DNA of 64,000 nt from Bacteroidota bacterium (GCA_023393915.1 JAEXBS010000047.1:1-64000), one strand, 5' to 3'; positions 33,104 through 42,249 are shown, counted from the stretch's first letter. The notes: a model not told the origin generated them from the letters alone. Made by a program: numbers and translations.

Positions 33104-33688
33104 CTACCCTCTCTCCGCTTTGACCAATTCTTTTCGTACCCGACTTAGGCTCTCTGGTGTAATTCCTAAATAAGAAGCCACCATCCACTGAGGTACACGC
33201 TGCATTAAATTAGGGTACATTTTTATAAAGTTGAGGTATCTTGTTTGCGCAGTATCGCTTAACAAAGAATTAATTCGAGATTGTAAAGAGCGAATGTGTC
33301 GATGGAGCATAAGATCATTACTGACCATAGTACCCGGGAAACTTAACCGAAGATTAGAAAAAAAAGCATTGTCCAAAATCAGAACTTTACTTGCTTCAAC
33401 TGCATCGATAAAATAATCCGACTTATCGTTGAAATACAAGGAACTACGATCACTAATCAACCATTTCTCTGGAGCAAACTGAATAATATGTTCCTTACCG
33501 GCTTGATCAATTGAGTACATTCGAAGCAGTCCTTGCTCTACAAAGAAAGTTCCATTGCAGACCTCTCCTTGCTTTAAAAGCACATCTCCTTTATTAAATT
33601 GCTTTTGTGTGTAGTAAGTACCGCAGAGTTGTAGTGCTTCTTGTGGAACCTCCAATACATCGGCTAAATACTCTTCTATATTCTCCAT
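33104..33688 (-). CDS. Crp/Fnr family transcriptional regulator
   Basis: A 194-aa regulator. An N-terminal cyclic-nucleotide-binding-type beta barrel (FNKGDVLLKQGEVCNGTFFVEQGLLRMY, KEHIIQFAPEKWLISD) is joined by a long helix to a C-terminal winged helix (QWMVASYLGITPESLSRVRKEL). It lacks the Arg-Ser phosphate-binding pair of true CRP and has no Fnr cysteine cluster, so the signal is unknown. Such short Crp-like proteins are common in Flavobacteriia. It is 9 bp downstream of the ytxJ gene in the same direction, which links it to thiol-redox functions by context. Confidence 0.9.
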   Translation of the reverse strand: MENIEEYLADVLEVPQEALQLCGTYYTQKQFNKGDVLLKQGEVCNGTFFVEQGLLRMYSIDQAGKEHIIQFAPEKWLISDRSSLYFNDKSDYFIDAVEASKVLILDNAFFSNLRLSFPGTMVSNDLMLHRHIRSLQSRINSLLSDTAQTRYLNFIKMYPNLMQRVPQWMVASYLGITPESLSRVRKELVKAERG

Positions 33689-33697
33689 ATTTGATCG

Positions 33698-34072
33698 TTA
33701 CACCAAAGATAAGGAAATTGCTGAATGTGAGGCATTCTCAGTGCAATTTCCATCCTCTACCACTAGTAGCTGAGGACTTTGATGAATCACTTTTAAATCA
33801 CTAGCAATTTGGTTCGAAACCTCGCGATGAGCAATAAGATCTAAATAATAGAACTCCGCTGAAGAAGAACTAGATTCTAATTCCTCTTGAAAATTTGCTA
33901 GAACTCTTTTACTTATATGACAGCGAGTAGAATGTTTAAATACCACCACTTTCGTTTCCTTAGACTTCTTCAGAACCTCTTTCCACTGCTCTAAACTGGA
34001 GAGTTCTTGCCACTTTTCACTTAGAGAAAAAGAAGAGGATGAAGAAGCTCCAAAAACATTAAATAATTTCAT
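33698..34072 (-). CDS. ytxJ: Bacillithiol-system monothiol protein YtxJ
   Basis: A 124-aa thioredoxin-fold protein of the YtxJ/DUF2847 group, thought to remove bacillithiol from S-bacillithiolated proteins (bacilliredoxin-like). The active site is VVVFKHSTRCHISKRV with a single Cys51 in a TRCxIS context. FYYLDLIAHREVSNQIA and an HQSPQLLVVEDG-type cis-Pro strand complete the fold. Ser-rich patches flank the domain (residues 10-14 and 69-73). It lies between a DinB-family bacillithiol-transferase gene and a Crp-like regulator, all on one strand, which supports the thiol role. Confidence 0.88.
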   Translation of the reverse strand: MKLFNVFGASSSSSFSLSEKWQELSSLEQWKEVLKKSKETKVVVFKHSTRCHISKRVLANFQEELESSSSSAEFYYLDLIAHREVSNQIASDLKVIHQSPQLLVVEDGNCTENASHSAISLSLV

Positions 34073-34101
34073 AATTCAAATATCTTTAAAAGTTTTTAGA
34101 A

Positions 34102-34638
34102 TTACCACCCCTGCTCTTTTTTTAATTGCTTTAGCTGGGCTAAATGATGCTCACAGTGCCAGGCGTAATAAGCCAAACTTTCTCTCAAAGAAATCGATAG
34201 TTCGAGTTCTGGATGAAAAAATGTTCTGGAAAGTTCCTTGTTGGTCAGTGCTTTAATTTCATATACCCATCTTTTATGGAGTCCTTTCAAAATCTGCATA
34301 GAAGGTTTTATATCAATAGCAAAACTATCTTGAAGCTCTGCCCAAGCGCTTTCATTATAAGGCTTAATCGTTGGATTATCTTCCGTGAGTGCTAACTTAA
34401 AGCGAAGATAGCTATGCATATGACTATCCGCTAAATGATTAATTAATTGACGGGGTGACCACCCTCCTTCACGGTAGGGAGTATCTAATTGCTGATCTCC
34501 CCAATCTTCTACTAAATTCTTTAAATTTCCGTAGAAAGACTTTAAAGTTCGAAGATGCTCATCGACTTGAATGTCGGATATTTCTTTTGGAGTTGTATAT
34601 TCCCCAATAGGGTATCTTTTATTATAATCTGCTTCCAT
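34102..34638 (-). CDS. YfiT/BstA-type DinB-family protein (putative bacillithiol S-transferase)
   Basis: A 178-aa four-helix-bundle protein (start at 34638; a start at 34653 adds five residues). It opens with the YfiT signature YNKRYPIGEYTTP. The DinB metal-binding histidines are present: His in QLINHLADSHMHSYLRF and the HCEHHLAQL pair near the C-terminus. YfiT-like enzymes transfer bacillithiol to electrophiles or hydrolyse related substrates with a divalent metal. It is 29 bp upstream of ytxJ on the same strand, forming a small bacillithiol cluster. Confidence 0.9.
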   Translation of the reverse strand: MEADYNKRYPIGEYTTPKEISDIQVDEHLRTLKSFYGNLKNLVEDWGDQQLDTPYREGGWSPRQLINHLADSHMHSYLRFKLALTEDNPTIKPYNESAWAELQDSFAIDIKPSMQILKGLHKRWVYEIKALTNKELSRTFFHPELELSISLRESLAYYAWHCEHHLAQLKQLKKEQGW

Positions 34639-34784
34639 TTTAATTAGGTGCATAGGACGATTTGTCCTACCTCTCAGTTTTGGTTAAATATTTGAGTAAA
34701 TTTACACTATTACCAAAAGTAAATATTATACCATTTGTATAATTGCTTATAATTTAAATCACATTAGACTTAAATTCTACCCTT

Positions 34785-35390
34785 ATGAAAAAAGCTTTAA
34801 TAGTTGTTGATGTACAAAATGATTTCTGTCAAGGCGGTTCCTTAGCTGTACCCGGGGCCAACGACATTATTCCCTACATCAACCTACTTATGGAGGAAAA
34901 TGACTATGATCAGATCGTTTTCTCACAAGATTTCCACCCCTCAGGTCATAAGAGTTTCGCCTCTAGCCACAATAAAAACGTAGGTGAAACAATCGACCTT
35001 GGAGGGCATTCTCAATTCTTATGGCCCGATCACTGCGTACAAGGAACTTTTGGAGCAGAATTTCATAAAGACTTAAATTCTGATAAAGCCACTCATATCA
35101 TTCAAAAAGGTAAAAATCCCGAAGTGGACAGCTATAGTGCTTTTCAGGATAACCACGGACTTGTGAAAACCGGACTGGAAGATTATTTGAAATACCACGA
35201 AATACAATTAGTAGAAATCGTTGGTCTGGCTCTGGATTACTGCGTCAAATATACAGCGATAGATGCTTTCAATGCGGGCTTTCTTACTTGTCTACATTTT
35301 AGTGGAACTAGTGCAGTCAACGTAAAACCTGAGAACGGAAGGGATGCTATTTATGAACTTCTCCAGCAGGGCGTTACGATCTTAGGATAA
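34785..35390 (+). CDS. pncA: Nicotinamidase (bifunctional nicotinamidase/pyrazinamidase type)
   Basis: A 201-aa isochorismatase-fold amidase that turns nicotinamide into nicotinate for NAD salvage. The catalytic triad is visible: Asp9 (VVDVQNDF), Lys108 (IIQKGKNPE) and Cys153 (GLALDYCVKYTA). Metal ligands Asp49, His51 and His55 lie in SQDFHPSGHKSF. WPDHCVQGTFGAEF is the usual conserved loop. Divergent from the bacillithiol cluster; it ends in a very strong terminator. Confidence 0.95.
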   Translation: MKKALIVVDVQNDFCQGGSLAVPGANDIIPYINLLMEENDYDQIVFSQDFHPSGHKSFASSHNKNVGETIDLGGHSQFLWPDHCVQGTFGAEFHKDLNSDKATHIIQKGKNPEVDSYSAFQDNHGLVKTGLEDYLKYHEIQLVEIVGLALDYCVKYTAIDAFNAGFLTCLHFSGTSAVNVKPENGRDAIYELLQQGVTILG

Positions 35391-35392
35391 GA

Positions 35393-35436
35393 AAAAACAA
35401 AGGTCTTTCTTAAAGAAAAGAAAGACCTTTGTTTTT
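35393..35436. terminator. Strong bidirectional terminator
   Basis: A 19-bp perfect stem (AAAAACAAAGGTCTTTCTT with its complement) around a 6-nt loop. T-runs occur on both strands. It separates convergent pncA and the pseudouridine synthase gene. Confidence 0.95.
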
Positions 35437-35451
35437 ATTGTATCGAATCAA

Positions 35452-36492
35452 TTAGAGCATCTTTAAGTTGTTTACTTCCAACTCGGTTAAAATTCTCCAG
35501 TGTCCTCTTTTTATATTTTTCTTCGTAAGACCTGCAAACATAACGCGATCAAGAGTTTCTACTTCATAGCCTAACTTTTGGAAAATTCGACGAATCACAC
35601 GATTCCATCCGATGTGAATTTCAATCCCTACTTCATTTTTCGGTTTTCCTTCAATAAAGGAAATGCTATCTACTTGTGCAATTCCCTCTTCCAAGCGAAT
35701 ACCCTCCGAGATTGCTCTTAAATCATCCACCGATAATTTGCGGTCCAGCGAAACATGGTATATTTTTCTCACTCCAAAAGAAGGATGCGTTAGCTTTTTC
35801 GTAAGGTGGCCGTCATTGGTTAAAAGAATAACCCCAGTAGTCGTACGATCTAATCGACCAACAGGAAAGAGTCGATAAGGGGAAGCGTTAGCCACTAAAT
35901 CCATCACCGTTTTTCTTGCCTTCTCGTCTTTCGTTGTTGAAATATAACCTTTAGGCTTGTTTAGTAACACGTAGACAGGTTTTTCGGGTGTAATGCTTTG
36001 TCCGTCAAAGACCACTCTATCGGTTTTCTGGACTTGGTAACCCATTTCAGTTACTACTTTTCCATTGACCTGTACTAGACCTTGGGTAATTAAATCATCC
36101 GCTTCTCTACGAGAACAAATTCCTGAATTTGCAATGTATTTGTTTAATCGAATGGTTTCCTTGTGCAGGTCTTTTTCAATTTTATTGAGTCGTCTTTTCT
36201 GTACAAAGTCTCTTCCACGATCCCTGTTGGGATCACGATCCGATCCAAAACTTTTACGTGGATATTTCAAATCACCTTTATCGTATTTATCACGCGAATC
36301 AAAGCTTCTCCCTCCTCTTTTTGGACGCTCCCTATCTTGAGCTTTTCTTTCTCCTGGAGTATAGAGTCCTTCTCGTGGAGTAAATTCTTTTCTAGAATTT
36401 TCTCCGCGAGTTGATTTACCTCTTGAACTTCCGGATTCATTAGATCGGGCGGGTTTGGAGTTTCGCGGTCTTCTTGGTTCTTGAGAACTCAT
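35452..36492 (-). CDS. rRNA pseudouridine synthase (RluB/RsuA family) with basic N-terminal tail
   Basis: A 346-aa enzyme from the ATG at 36492 (a start at 36513 adds seven residues). The first ~110 residues are low-complexity Arg/Ser/Lys/Asp-rich, an RNA-binding tail common in Bacteroidota versions. The S4 domain follows (IRLNKYIANSGICSRREADDLI). Then comes the catalytic domain with GRLDRTTTGVILLTNDG, where the Asp is the nucleophile. It probably isomerises a uridine of 23S rRNA, as RluB does. Monocistronic. Confidence 0.92.
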   Translation of the reverse strand: MSSQEPRRPRNSKPARSNESGSSRGKSTRGENSRKEFTPREGLYTPGERKAQDRERPKRGGRSFDSRDKYDKGDLKYPRKSFGSDRDPNRDRGRDFVQKRRLNKIEKDLHKETIRLNKYIANSGICSRREADDLITQGLVQVNGKVVTEMGYQVQKTDRVVFDGQSITPEKPVYVLLNKPKGYISTTKDEKARKTVMDLVANASPYRLFPVGRLDRTTTGVILLTNDGHLTKKLTHPSFGVRKIYHVSLDRKLSVDDLRAISEGIRLEEGIAQVDSISFIEGKPKNEVGIEIHIGWNRVIRRIFQKLGYEVETLDRVMFAGLTKKNIKRGHWRILTELEVNNLKML

Positions 36493-36586
36493 ATATTTCT
36501 GTATTTTGTGCAAAGATAGGTATTTGCTCGTGGAAACAATTTCCTTTTTTTCTTACTTGCCTAAATTGCAGCTGGAAAAATAGAAA

Positions 36587-36607
36587 AGCCCCGGTAAAAC
36601 CGAGGCT
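36587..36607 (-). terminator. Terminator of etfBA
   Basis: AGCCCCGGT and ACCGAGGCT pair (one mismatch) around AAA. On the reverse strand TTTTCTATTTTTCC follows. It lies 23 bp past the etfA stop. Confidence 0.8.
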
Positions 36608-36630
36608 CTAGTCTATTAAAACTAAGGAGT

Positions 36631-37578
36631 TTATCCTTTAAGTGCTTTGATTTTTTCAGTAAGTGCTGGCACAATCTGGAAAGCGTCTCCTACCACTCCA
36701 TAATCAGCGGATTTGAAGAACGGTGCTTCTGGATCACTGTTGATTACCACAATGGTTTTAGAACTGTTTACCCCCGCTAAGTGCTGAATTGCACCAGAAA
36801 TACCCACCGCGATGTACAAATTAGGTGCGATTGCTTTACCGGTTTGCCCAACGTGCTCACTATGAGGACGCCATCCGATATCAGAAACCGGTTTAGAACA
36901 AGCCGTAGCGGCACCTAAAACTCCTGCTAACTCTTCAATCATACCCCAGTTCTCTGGTCCTTTCATACCACGACCAGCAGAAACCACAATCTCAGCTTCT
37001 TTAAGATCCAGTTTTCCTGAAGATTGCTCATGAGAAATCACTTTCGTATCCTCATTTGCGATGGTCATCGAACGGTCTTCTACAGTTCCTGAAACCGGTG
37101 AAGATTTCAAACCGTAGGAGTTTTGAGAAACGGTAAGTAAGGTTTTATCTCCTGTACTTTCTGCCATCATTAAGCCTTTACCTGAGAATGCTTTTCTTTT
37201 CACTTTTACCGGCGAAAGACCCTCAGGCGCTTCGATCGCATTAGTAATTAGACCATAGTTTCCTTGCACCGCAAGCATTGGTGCGATGGAAGAAGCGTCT
37301 ACCGTATGAGGGAAAACCAAATACTTCCCATCTGCAACCTCATTAATTGCTTGGGCATAAGCTTTAGCACTGAAGGAATTCAATCCTTCGTCCTGAATTT
37401 GAATCACTTTTGAAGCTCCGTACTCATAAAGGCTTTCTGGAGCATCTTTTGGGTTGATTGCGATTGCAACCACTTCTTCTCCTGCCTTATCTGCTAAGCT
37501 TTTCGCATAGGAAATAGCTTCATGAGCTGCTTTTTTATAATTTCCATTAATGGATTCTGCGTATACGTATACTGCCAT
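36631..37578 (-). CDS. etfA: Electron transfer flavoprotein subunit alpha
   Basis: A 315-aa alpha subunit of ETF, which takes electrons from acyl-CoA dehydrogenases and passes them to the quinone pool. The N-terminal half is the ETF fold (AVYVYAESING, KYLVFPHTVDASSIAPMLA). The C-terminal FAD domain has VVSAGRGMKGPENWG, SDIGWRPHSEHVGQTGKAI and YIAVGISGAIQHLAG. It follows etfB by 31 bp in one operon. The operator-like palindrome upstream of etfB ties it to the MarR-fad locus. Confidence 0.96.
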   Translation of the reverse strand: MAVYVYAESINGNYKKAAHEAISYAKSLADKAGEEVVAIAINPKDAPESLYEYGASKVIQIQDEGLNSFSAKAYAQAINEVADGKYLVFPHTVDASSIAPMLAVQGNYGLITNAIEAPEGLSPVKVKRKAFSGKGLMMAESTGDKTLLTVSQNSYGLKSSPVSGTVEDRSMTIANEDTKVISHEQSSGKLDLKEAEIVVSAGRGMKGPENWGMIEELAGVLGAATACSKPVSDIGWRPHSEHVGQTGKAIAPNLYIAVGISGAIQHLAGVNSSKTIVVINSDPEAPFFKSADYGVVGDAFQIVPALTEKIKALKG

Positions 37579-37609
37579 TTTGTTTCTTTTTCTAAGATTA
37601 GGTATTCAA

Positions 37610-38356
37610 TTAGATTACTTTAGCTTCTTCGTGAAGCAGTCTTACCAGTTCGTCCAACTGATCCGCTGGAACTAATTTCACATCAGCTCTTGGTGCTACT
37701 CTTTCGAAAGAAGCCGGGTTCACTTTAACTTCAGAATTCTGTGGTTCTACTACAGCAAGCGGTTTGCTTCTAGCTCCCATAATCCCACGAATGTTTGGGA
37801 TAATTACTTCTTTCTCGTCTACAAGACCTTTTTGACCTGCAACAACTAAAGGAAGGGATGCTGAAATGGTTTCTTTACCTCCGTCAATTTCTCTCTGAGC
37901 TTTTACCTGAGTACCTTCCAATTCTAGACCTACACAAGCATTAACAAATGGAAGATCTAAAATTTGTGCAAGCATTCCTGGTACACTTGCTCCATTGTAA
38001 TCAATGGATTCTTTTCCACAAAGAATCAAATCGTACCCTCCGTCTTTTGCTACCTGAGCAATGGACTGAGCTGTAGAGAAAGAATCTTTTGGATCTAAGT
38101 TTACTCGAACGGCATCGTTTGCACCTGTTGCAAGGGCTTTACGAATGATCGGTTCGTTATCAGCTGCGCCTACATGAACAACGGTTACCGTTGCTCCTAA
38201 AGAAGACTGAAGTTGAATGGCTCTGGAAAGTGCAAATTCATCCAGAGGATTGATCACGTATTGGATTCCGTTTTTATCCAATGCACTTCCATCGGCAGTA
38301 AAATTGATTTTTGAAGTAGTGTCTGGAACGCTACTGATCGCTACTAATATTTTCAT
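37610..38356 (-). CDS. etfB: Electron transfer flavoprotein subunit beta
   Basis: A 248-aa beta subunit. Key blocks are MKILVAISSVPDTTSKI, NPLDEFALSRAIQL, the AMP-binding TVVHVGAADNEPIIRKALATGANDAVRV, and LILCGKESIDYNGASVPGMLAQIL. Length is normal. It is the first gene of etfBA. A 12-bp palindrome identical to the ones before the fad operon lies 47-58 bp upstream of the start. Confidence 0.96.
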   Translation of the reverse strand: MKILVAISSVPDTTSKINFTADGSALDKNGIQYVINPLDEFALSRAIQLQSSLGATVTVVHVGAADNEPIIRKALATGANDAVRVNLDPKDSFSTAQSIAQVAKDGGYDLILCGKESIDYNGASVPGMLAQILDLPFVNACVGLELEGTQVKAQREIDGGKETISASLPLVVAGQKGLVDEKEVIIPNIRGIMGARSKPLAVVEPQNSEVKVNPASFERVAPRADVKLVPADQLDELVRLLHEEAKVI

Positions 38357-38402
38357 GTGCGTTGTTTTGTTTTATTCGCTACTAAAGTAATAAAAAATAT
38401 GT

Positions 38403-38414
38403 TATGCATGCATA
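38403..38414. promoter_or_regulatory. Candidate MarR operator upstream of etfBA
   Basis: TATGCATGCATA, a perfect 12-bp palindrome in the etfB promoter region. The same 12-mer occurs only at two other places in this window, both in front of the MarR-fad operon. On the reverse strand it is preceded by TTTGC, a possible -33 element. Confidence 0.6.
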
Positions 38415-38448
38415 GCAAATTAACTATTTATTATTTAGTGCATTATGT

Positions 38449-39165
38449 TTATTTTTTGGTTTTTAAGTCCGGTCTCATTGGCCGAATTTCAATGCGACTA
38501 GGCAGCATTCTTCGGTTGAGTTTGAGTACATCTGAAATCAGTTCTCCCACATCCTCTGGTTGAATCTTCCAATGGTCGTCACCAGAAGGATTATGGCCAT
38601 TAAAATGAGAGGATACCGACCCCGGCATAAGGGTACTTACTGAAATCCCATGTCTTCTTAGATCAAGCATGGCGGCGTGAGAAAACCCAACCACTCCATA
38701 TTTACTTGCATTGTAGCCAGTACCGGCTTCAAAAAAATTCGTTCCCGCTAAAGAGGCTATACTGATAAAGTACCCTTGGGTCTCTTTCAGGGCCTTTAAA
38801 GAGGCCTTCATAGTATAAAAAACGCCATTTAAATTGGTATCGATCATGTCCTTCCACTCCTCAATTGACAACTCATCTACAGGCTTAAAGATCCCAAGCC
38901 CCGCATTGGCAATGACCACATCTAGCTTATCAAAACGCGTAATTATCGCTTCAATGGCTTTTTGCTCACTTTCAAAATCCTTCACATCCGACACCACACC
39001 AAATACTTGATCCGAATGGGTTTTGAGTTCTTCGATTGCTGCTTGAACCGTTTCTTCTTTTCGTCCACTAATAGCTACTTTGTAGCCTTCTTTTAATAAT
39101 ATTTTAGCTACACCAAGTCCAATTCCTCGAGTCGCTCCGGTAATATAGATTACTTTATTTTCCAT
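38449..39165 (-). CDS. SDR family NAD(P)-dependent oxidoreductase
   Basis: A 238-aa classical short-chain dehydrogenase. The cofactor motif is TGATRGIGLG (residues 9-18). NAG lies in VIANAGLGIF (~87-89). The catalytic set is Ser138, Tyr151 and Lys155 (YNASK). The C-terminal MPGSVSSHF block is typical of the FabG/YdfG-like group. The substrate is unknown. It ends 92 bp from the etfB start, with the operator palindrome in between, so it may share control with that region but it points the same way as etfB and has its own spacing. Confidence 0.92.
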   Translation of the reverse strand: MENKVIYITGATRGIGLGVAKILLKEGYKVAISGRKEETVQAAIEELKTHSDQVFGVVSDVKDFESEQKAIEAIITRFDKLDVVIANAGLGIFKPVDELSIEEWKDMIDTNLNGVFYTMKASLKALKETQGYFISIASLAGTNFFEAGTGYNASKYGVVGFSHAAMLDLRRHGISVSTLMPGSVSSHFNGHNPSGDDHWKIQPEDVGELISDVLKLNRRMLPSRIEIRPMRPDLKTKK

Positions 39166-39184
39166 GTCCTAAATATACAAAAAA

Positions 39185-39204
39185 CGCCTGGATTACTCCA
39201 GGCG
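39185..39204 (-). terminator. Terminator of the M20 dipeptidase gene
   Basis: CGCCTGG and CCAGGCG flank a 6-nt loop. On the reverse strand six T follow. It starts 7 bp past the stop. Confidence 0.88.
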
Positions 39205-39210
39205 CTGCAT

Positions 39211-40593
39211 TTATTTACTAGCGTAATTCTTGAAAAAAAGAGGGATACTCTCTATACCTTTATAAAAATTAAATAGGCCGTAATGTTCGTTGGGTGAGTG
39301 AATCGCATCACTGTCAAGTCCAAAGCCCATCAGAACCGATTTAGAACGCAGTACTTCCTCAAACATTGCGGTAATCGGAATACTTCCTCCACTGCGATAA
39401 GGAAGCACTTCCTTACCAAAAGCAGTTTCCATTGCCTCTTTAGCAGCTAAGTATTCTTTCGTGTCACTAGGTAAAACGTAAGGCATTCCTCCATGATGAG
39501 GAGTTACTTTTACCCTAACGTTGTCTGGAGCTATTTTTTCAAAATGCCTTTTGAATTTTTCTGTAATTTCTTCTGGAGTTTGATAAGGAACCAAACGCAT
39601 CGAAATTTTAGCAAATGCTTTTGAAGGAATTACAGTCTTGGCTCCTTCTCCTGTGTAACCACCCCAGATTCCATTGCAATCTAGAGTTGGACGAATAGAA
39701 GTACGCTCTAAAGTCGTGTACCCCTTTTCTCCTTCTACGCCACTAAGACCAATGCTGGATTTAAATTCCTCAGGATTGTCTTTTAGACGATTCATTAAAG
39801 CCCTTTCTTCTTCACTTACTTCTAATACATTTTCATAAAACCCTTCCACTTGAATTCTACCATCGCTATCAATTAATTCAGCAATCATTCTAGAAAGGAC
39901 ATGGATCGGATTCGGTACTGCCCCTCCGTAGAGTCCGGAATGAAGGTCTCGATTCGGCCCCTCTACTTCCACTTCCACATACGAGAGTCCTCGAAGTCCA
40001 GTAGTTACTGTGGGTTGTTCTCTTGAATAAATATGGGTATCTGAAATTAAAATACAATCACAAGAGAGTTTATCGGTATTTTCTTTGACAAATTTTTCTA
40101 AACTTTTACTTCCTACCTCTTCTTCGCCTTCAATTAAAAATTTCACGTTGCAAGGAAGTTCACTCGATTTAATCATCGCTTCGACCGCTTTTACGTGCAT
40201 AAAAAATTGTCCTTTATCGTCCGCGGAACCCCGAGCGAAAATCGCGCCCTCAGGATGTAGTGTAGTTTTTTCAATATAAGGTTCGAAAGGCGGTTTGATC
40301 CATAGATCTAGAGGATCGGGTGGTTGAACATCATAGTGTCCGTAGATCAAAACAGTGGGCTGAGTTGGATCTATAATTTTCTCTCCGTATACGATAGGAT
40401 ATCCGTCCGTTTCACAAACTTCGACCTGATCTGCACCTGCATTTTCTAAATGCTCTGCTACTTTAGCCGCACAGTCCAGAACATCCTGCGTATAGGCGGG
40501 ATCTGCGCTAATGGAAGCAATACGAAGTAATTCGAAAAGTTCCTCCACATAACGAGGTTTGTTTTCTGAGATATACTCAAGGGTCTTTTGCAT
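39211..40593 (-). CDS. M20 family dipeptidase
   Basis: A 460-aa metallopeptidase from the ATG at 40593 (the frame runs to 40650 but MQKTLEYISENKPRY is the usual start). Zinc ligands and catalytic residues are visible: YGHYDVQPPDP (His and Asp), ARGSADDKGQF (bridging Asp), LIEGEEEVGS (Glu general base and ligand) and a late His in SDAIHSPNEHYGLFN. The dimerisation (lid) domain lies between ~200 and 330. It is cytosolic, of the carnosinase-like dipeptidase group, and cleaves short peptides. Probably monocistronic. Confidence 0.94.
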   Translation of the reverse strand: MQKTLEYISENKPRYVEELFELLRIASISADPAYTQDVLDCAAKVAEHLENAGADQVEVCETDGYPIVYGEKIIDPTQPTVLIYGHYDVQPPDPLDLWIKPPFEPYIEKTTLHPEGAIFARGSADDKGQFFMHVKAVEAMIKSSELPCNVKFLIEGEEEVGSKSLEKFVKENTDKLSCDCILISDTHIYSREQPTVTTGLRGLSYVEVEVEGPNRDLHSGLYGGAVPNPIHVLSRMIAELIDSDGRIQVEGFYENVLEVSEEERALMNRLKDNPEEFKSSIGLSGVEGEKGYTTLERTSIRPTLDCNGIWGGYTGEGAKTVIPSKAFAKISMRLVPYQTPEEITEKFKRHFEKIAPDNVRVKVTPHHGGMPYVLPSDTKEYLAAKEAMETAFGKEVLPYRSGGSIPITAMFEEVLRSKSVLMGFGLDSDAIHSPNEHYGLFNFYKGIESIPLFFKNYASK

Positions 40594-40739
40594 ATTAATC
40601 TTTTTACTTTCAGGTAAAATTAACAAAAATGCCCTGCTCAAGCAAGACATTTATGATATATTTAAACGATAAAACCCCTCTACACTCAATGCTTGCACCC
40701 TTTATGGGCACAAAAACCAAGAGGTAAAGAGAATTAAAA

Positions 40740-40991
40740 TTAGTGCGCTTGATTAGCTTCCACTACTGTAGAATCTACAACAGGGGCCGCGGTTTGCACT
40801 GCAGTACTCTGCAAAGAATCGTTAGGGGCTACAGTTGCCATTTCTTCTCCTTGAGCCTCTCTTACTTCCTGGTCGTCGTAACGCTCCACTCCTTCTTCTA
40901 ATTTTAGTACACCGTGGTTACCACCGGCAGTTACTTTTTTACAACTTACGATTACGGCACCTGCGGCCAAAACAAAAAATAGCTTTTTCAT
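40740..40991 (-). CDS. Small acidic lipoprotein
   Basis: An 83-aa protein with signal peptide and lipobox (AVIVSC, Cys17; KKV follows). The mature part is acidic and unstructured-looking (LEEGVERYDDQEVREAQGEEM) with a Ser/Thr/Ala/Val-rich end. No domain recognised. Probably a small surface or periplasmic lipoprotein. It stands alone between the dipeptidase and methyltransferase genes. Confidence 0.72.
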   Translation of the reverse strand: MKKLFFVLAAGAVIVSCKKVTAGGNHGVLKLEEGVERYDDQEVREAQGEEMATVAPNDSLQSTAVQTAAPVVDSTVVEANQAH

Positions 40992-41091
40992 AGATTTCAG
41001 TTTGATTGGTTCCTTACCCTTGAGGCTAATCTGAGGCCTTGGAAAATTGAACGGCTCAAAATTAAGAAATACTTTGAGACTTTACAACGAT

Positions 41092-42249
41092 TTAAATTGA
41101 TTTTAGAACCAATTTTCCTTTTATAGATTGAGTGAAAATTAAGTACTCTTCTCCACCGTCCTTTAAATGGTACTTTTTTTTAATGGCTTCCGGCTTTAAG
41201 GGATGGTTTTTAGATACTATATTGAACTGCTCTCCTTTACGCAATTGTGAGGCCTTCATAGGCTCGACTTTTAGCACTTTCCCTGGAAACCCCTCTACAA
41301 ACTCTTCTTTGGTGTAGAGGTGCGTATTGGGTGCTAACTTTTTCAATCCAAAACGCACTGCTAGCAAATGAAATGCCCCCGACTTTAAAAGGCCGTTACT
41401 TGGAAGGTACAAGTAATTAAGGGGTTCGCTGTATTCTACCCGGGCCTTAGTTTCCTCACTAGGATAAAACTCAAAATCAGGATCGGTTGTTTCTAAATTC
41501 ACAACCCTAATCTTGGCTTCTTTCTCTTTTAAGTCTCGACTCATGTGCACTAGAACTTCTTTCACCTCCCCTTTTAAGGCTACGACCTCTAGAAAGTCTA
41601 CATTTTTCAATTGCAAAAGCAAATAGCTTAAATCAATCATTGGGGAGAGCTTGATTAATACCTTTGCGGATTTTTCTAATAGACGATCCTGAATCTCTAA
41701 AATATTTGGAGATAAATCTTCGAGAAGAAATACTTTCTTTTGATTTTGGTCTCGCCTAGCAGGATCTAAGTAAATTAGATCATACGGCTCTTTTATATTC
41801 TTTAATACCTGATGAAGATCGGAGTTTTCCCACTGAACCTTCTGGTTCAATACAGAGAAATTGTGCTTTGTTATTTCGAGCAGTTCTTTATTTTTTTCAA
41901 CAAGCAAAGCCTTAGAAAATTTCTTAGAAAGAAAGTAAGCATCAATTCCCATTCCTGCTGTTAAATCCAGCATTTTTTCTCCTCCTTCTCTTTGCGCCTT
42001 GTACATAGCCGTACTTTGGGAGGAGCTCTGCTCTAAACTTAATTGCTTAGGATAAACGATACCTGGCACGAGAAGAAACGGGAATTTTCTTTCCGCCACT
42101 CTTCTTCCCTGAATCTGCTCGGTAAGCTCCTGCATTGAAACTTGATCAAAAGGAGATTTTTTCAATCGCAAGGAGTTCAAGTCCTGCTCGTACTGAGCAG
42201 CAATAAACTCCTGTACATCAGCACTTAGCCATTTTGAAAAATTATTCAT
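41092..42249 (-). CDS. THUMP-like class I SAM-dependent methyltransferase
   Basis: A 385-aa protein. An N-terminal helical segment (residues ~1-90) precedes the Rossmann core: MLDLTAGMGIDAYFLSKKF (motif I), ALLVEKNKELLEITKHNF, and DLIYLDPARRDQNQKK (motif IV, DPAR). The C-terminal ~80 residues (LRKGEQFNIVSKNHPLKPEAIKKKYHLKDGGEEYLIF) match the THUMP-like domain found in this Bacteroidota family. A nucleic-acid (probably RNA) methyltransferase is the likely role; the target is unknown. It ends a same-strand run with the methylmalonyl-CoA mutase subunit gene. Confidence 0.85.
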   Translation of the reverse strand: MNNFSKWLSADVQEFIAAQYEQDLNSLRLKKSPFDQVSMQELTEQIQGRRVAERKFPFLLVPGIVYPKQLSLEQSSSQSTAMYKAQREGGEKMLDLTAGMGIDAYFLSKKFSKALLVEKNKELLEITKHNFSVLNQKVQWENSDLHQVLKNIKEPYDLIYLDPARRDQNQKKVFLLEDLSPNILEIQDRLLEKSAKVLIKLSPMIDLSYLLLQLKNVDFLEVVALKGEVKEVLVHMSRDLKEKEAKIRVVNLETTDPDFEFYPSEETKARVEYSEPLNYLYLPSNGLLKSGAFHLLAVRFGLKKLAPNTHLYTKEEFVEGFPGKVLKVEPMKASQLRKGEQFNIVSKNHPLKPEAIKKKYHLKDGGEEYLIFTQSIKGKLVLKSI

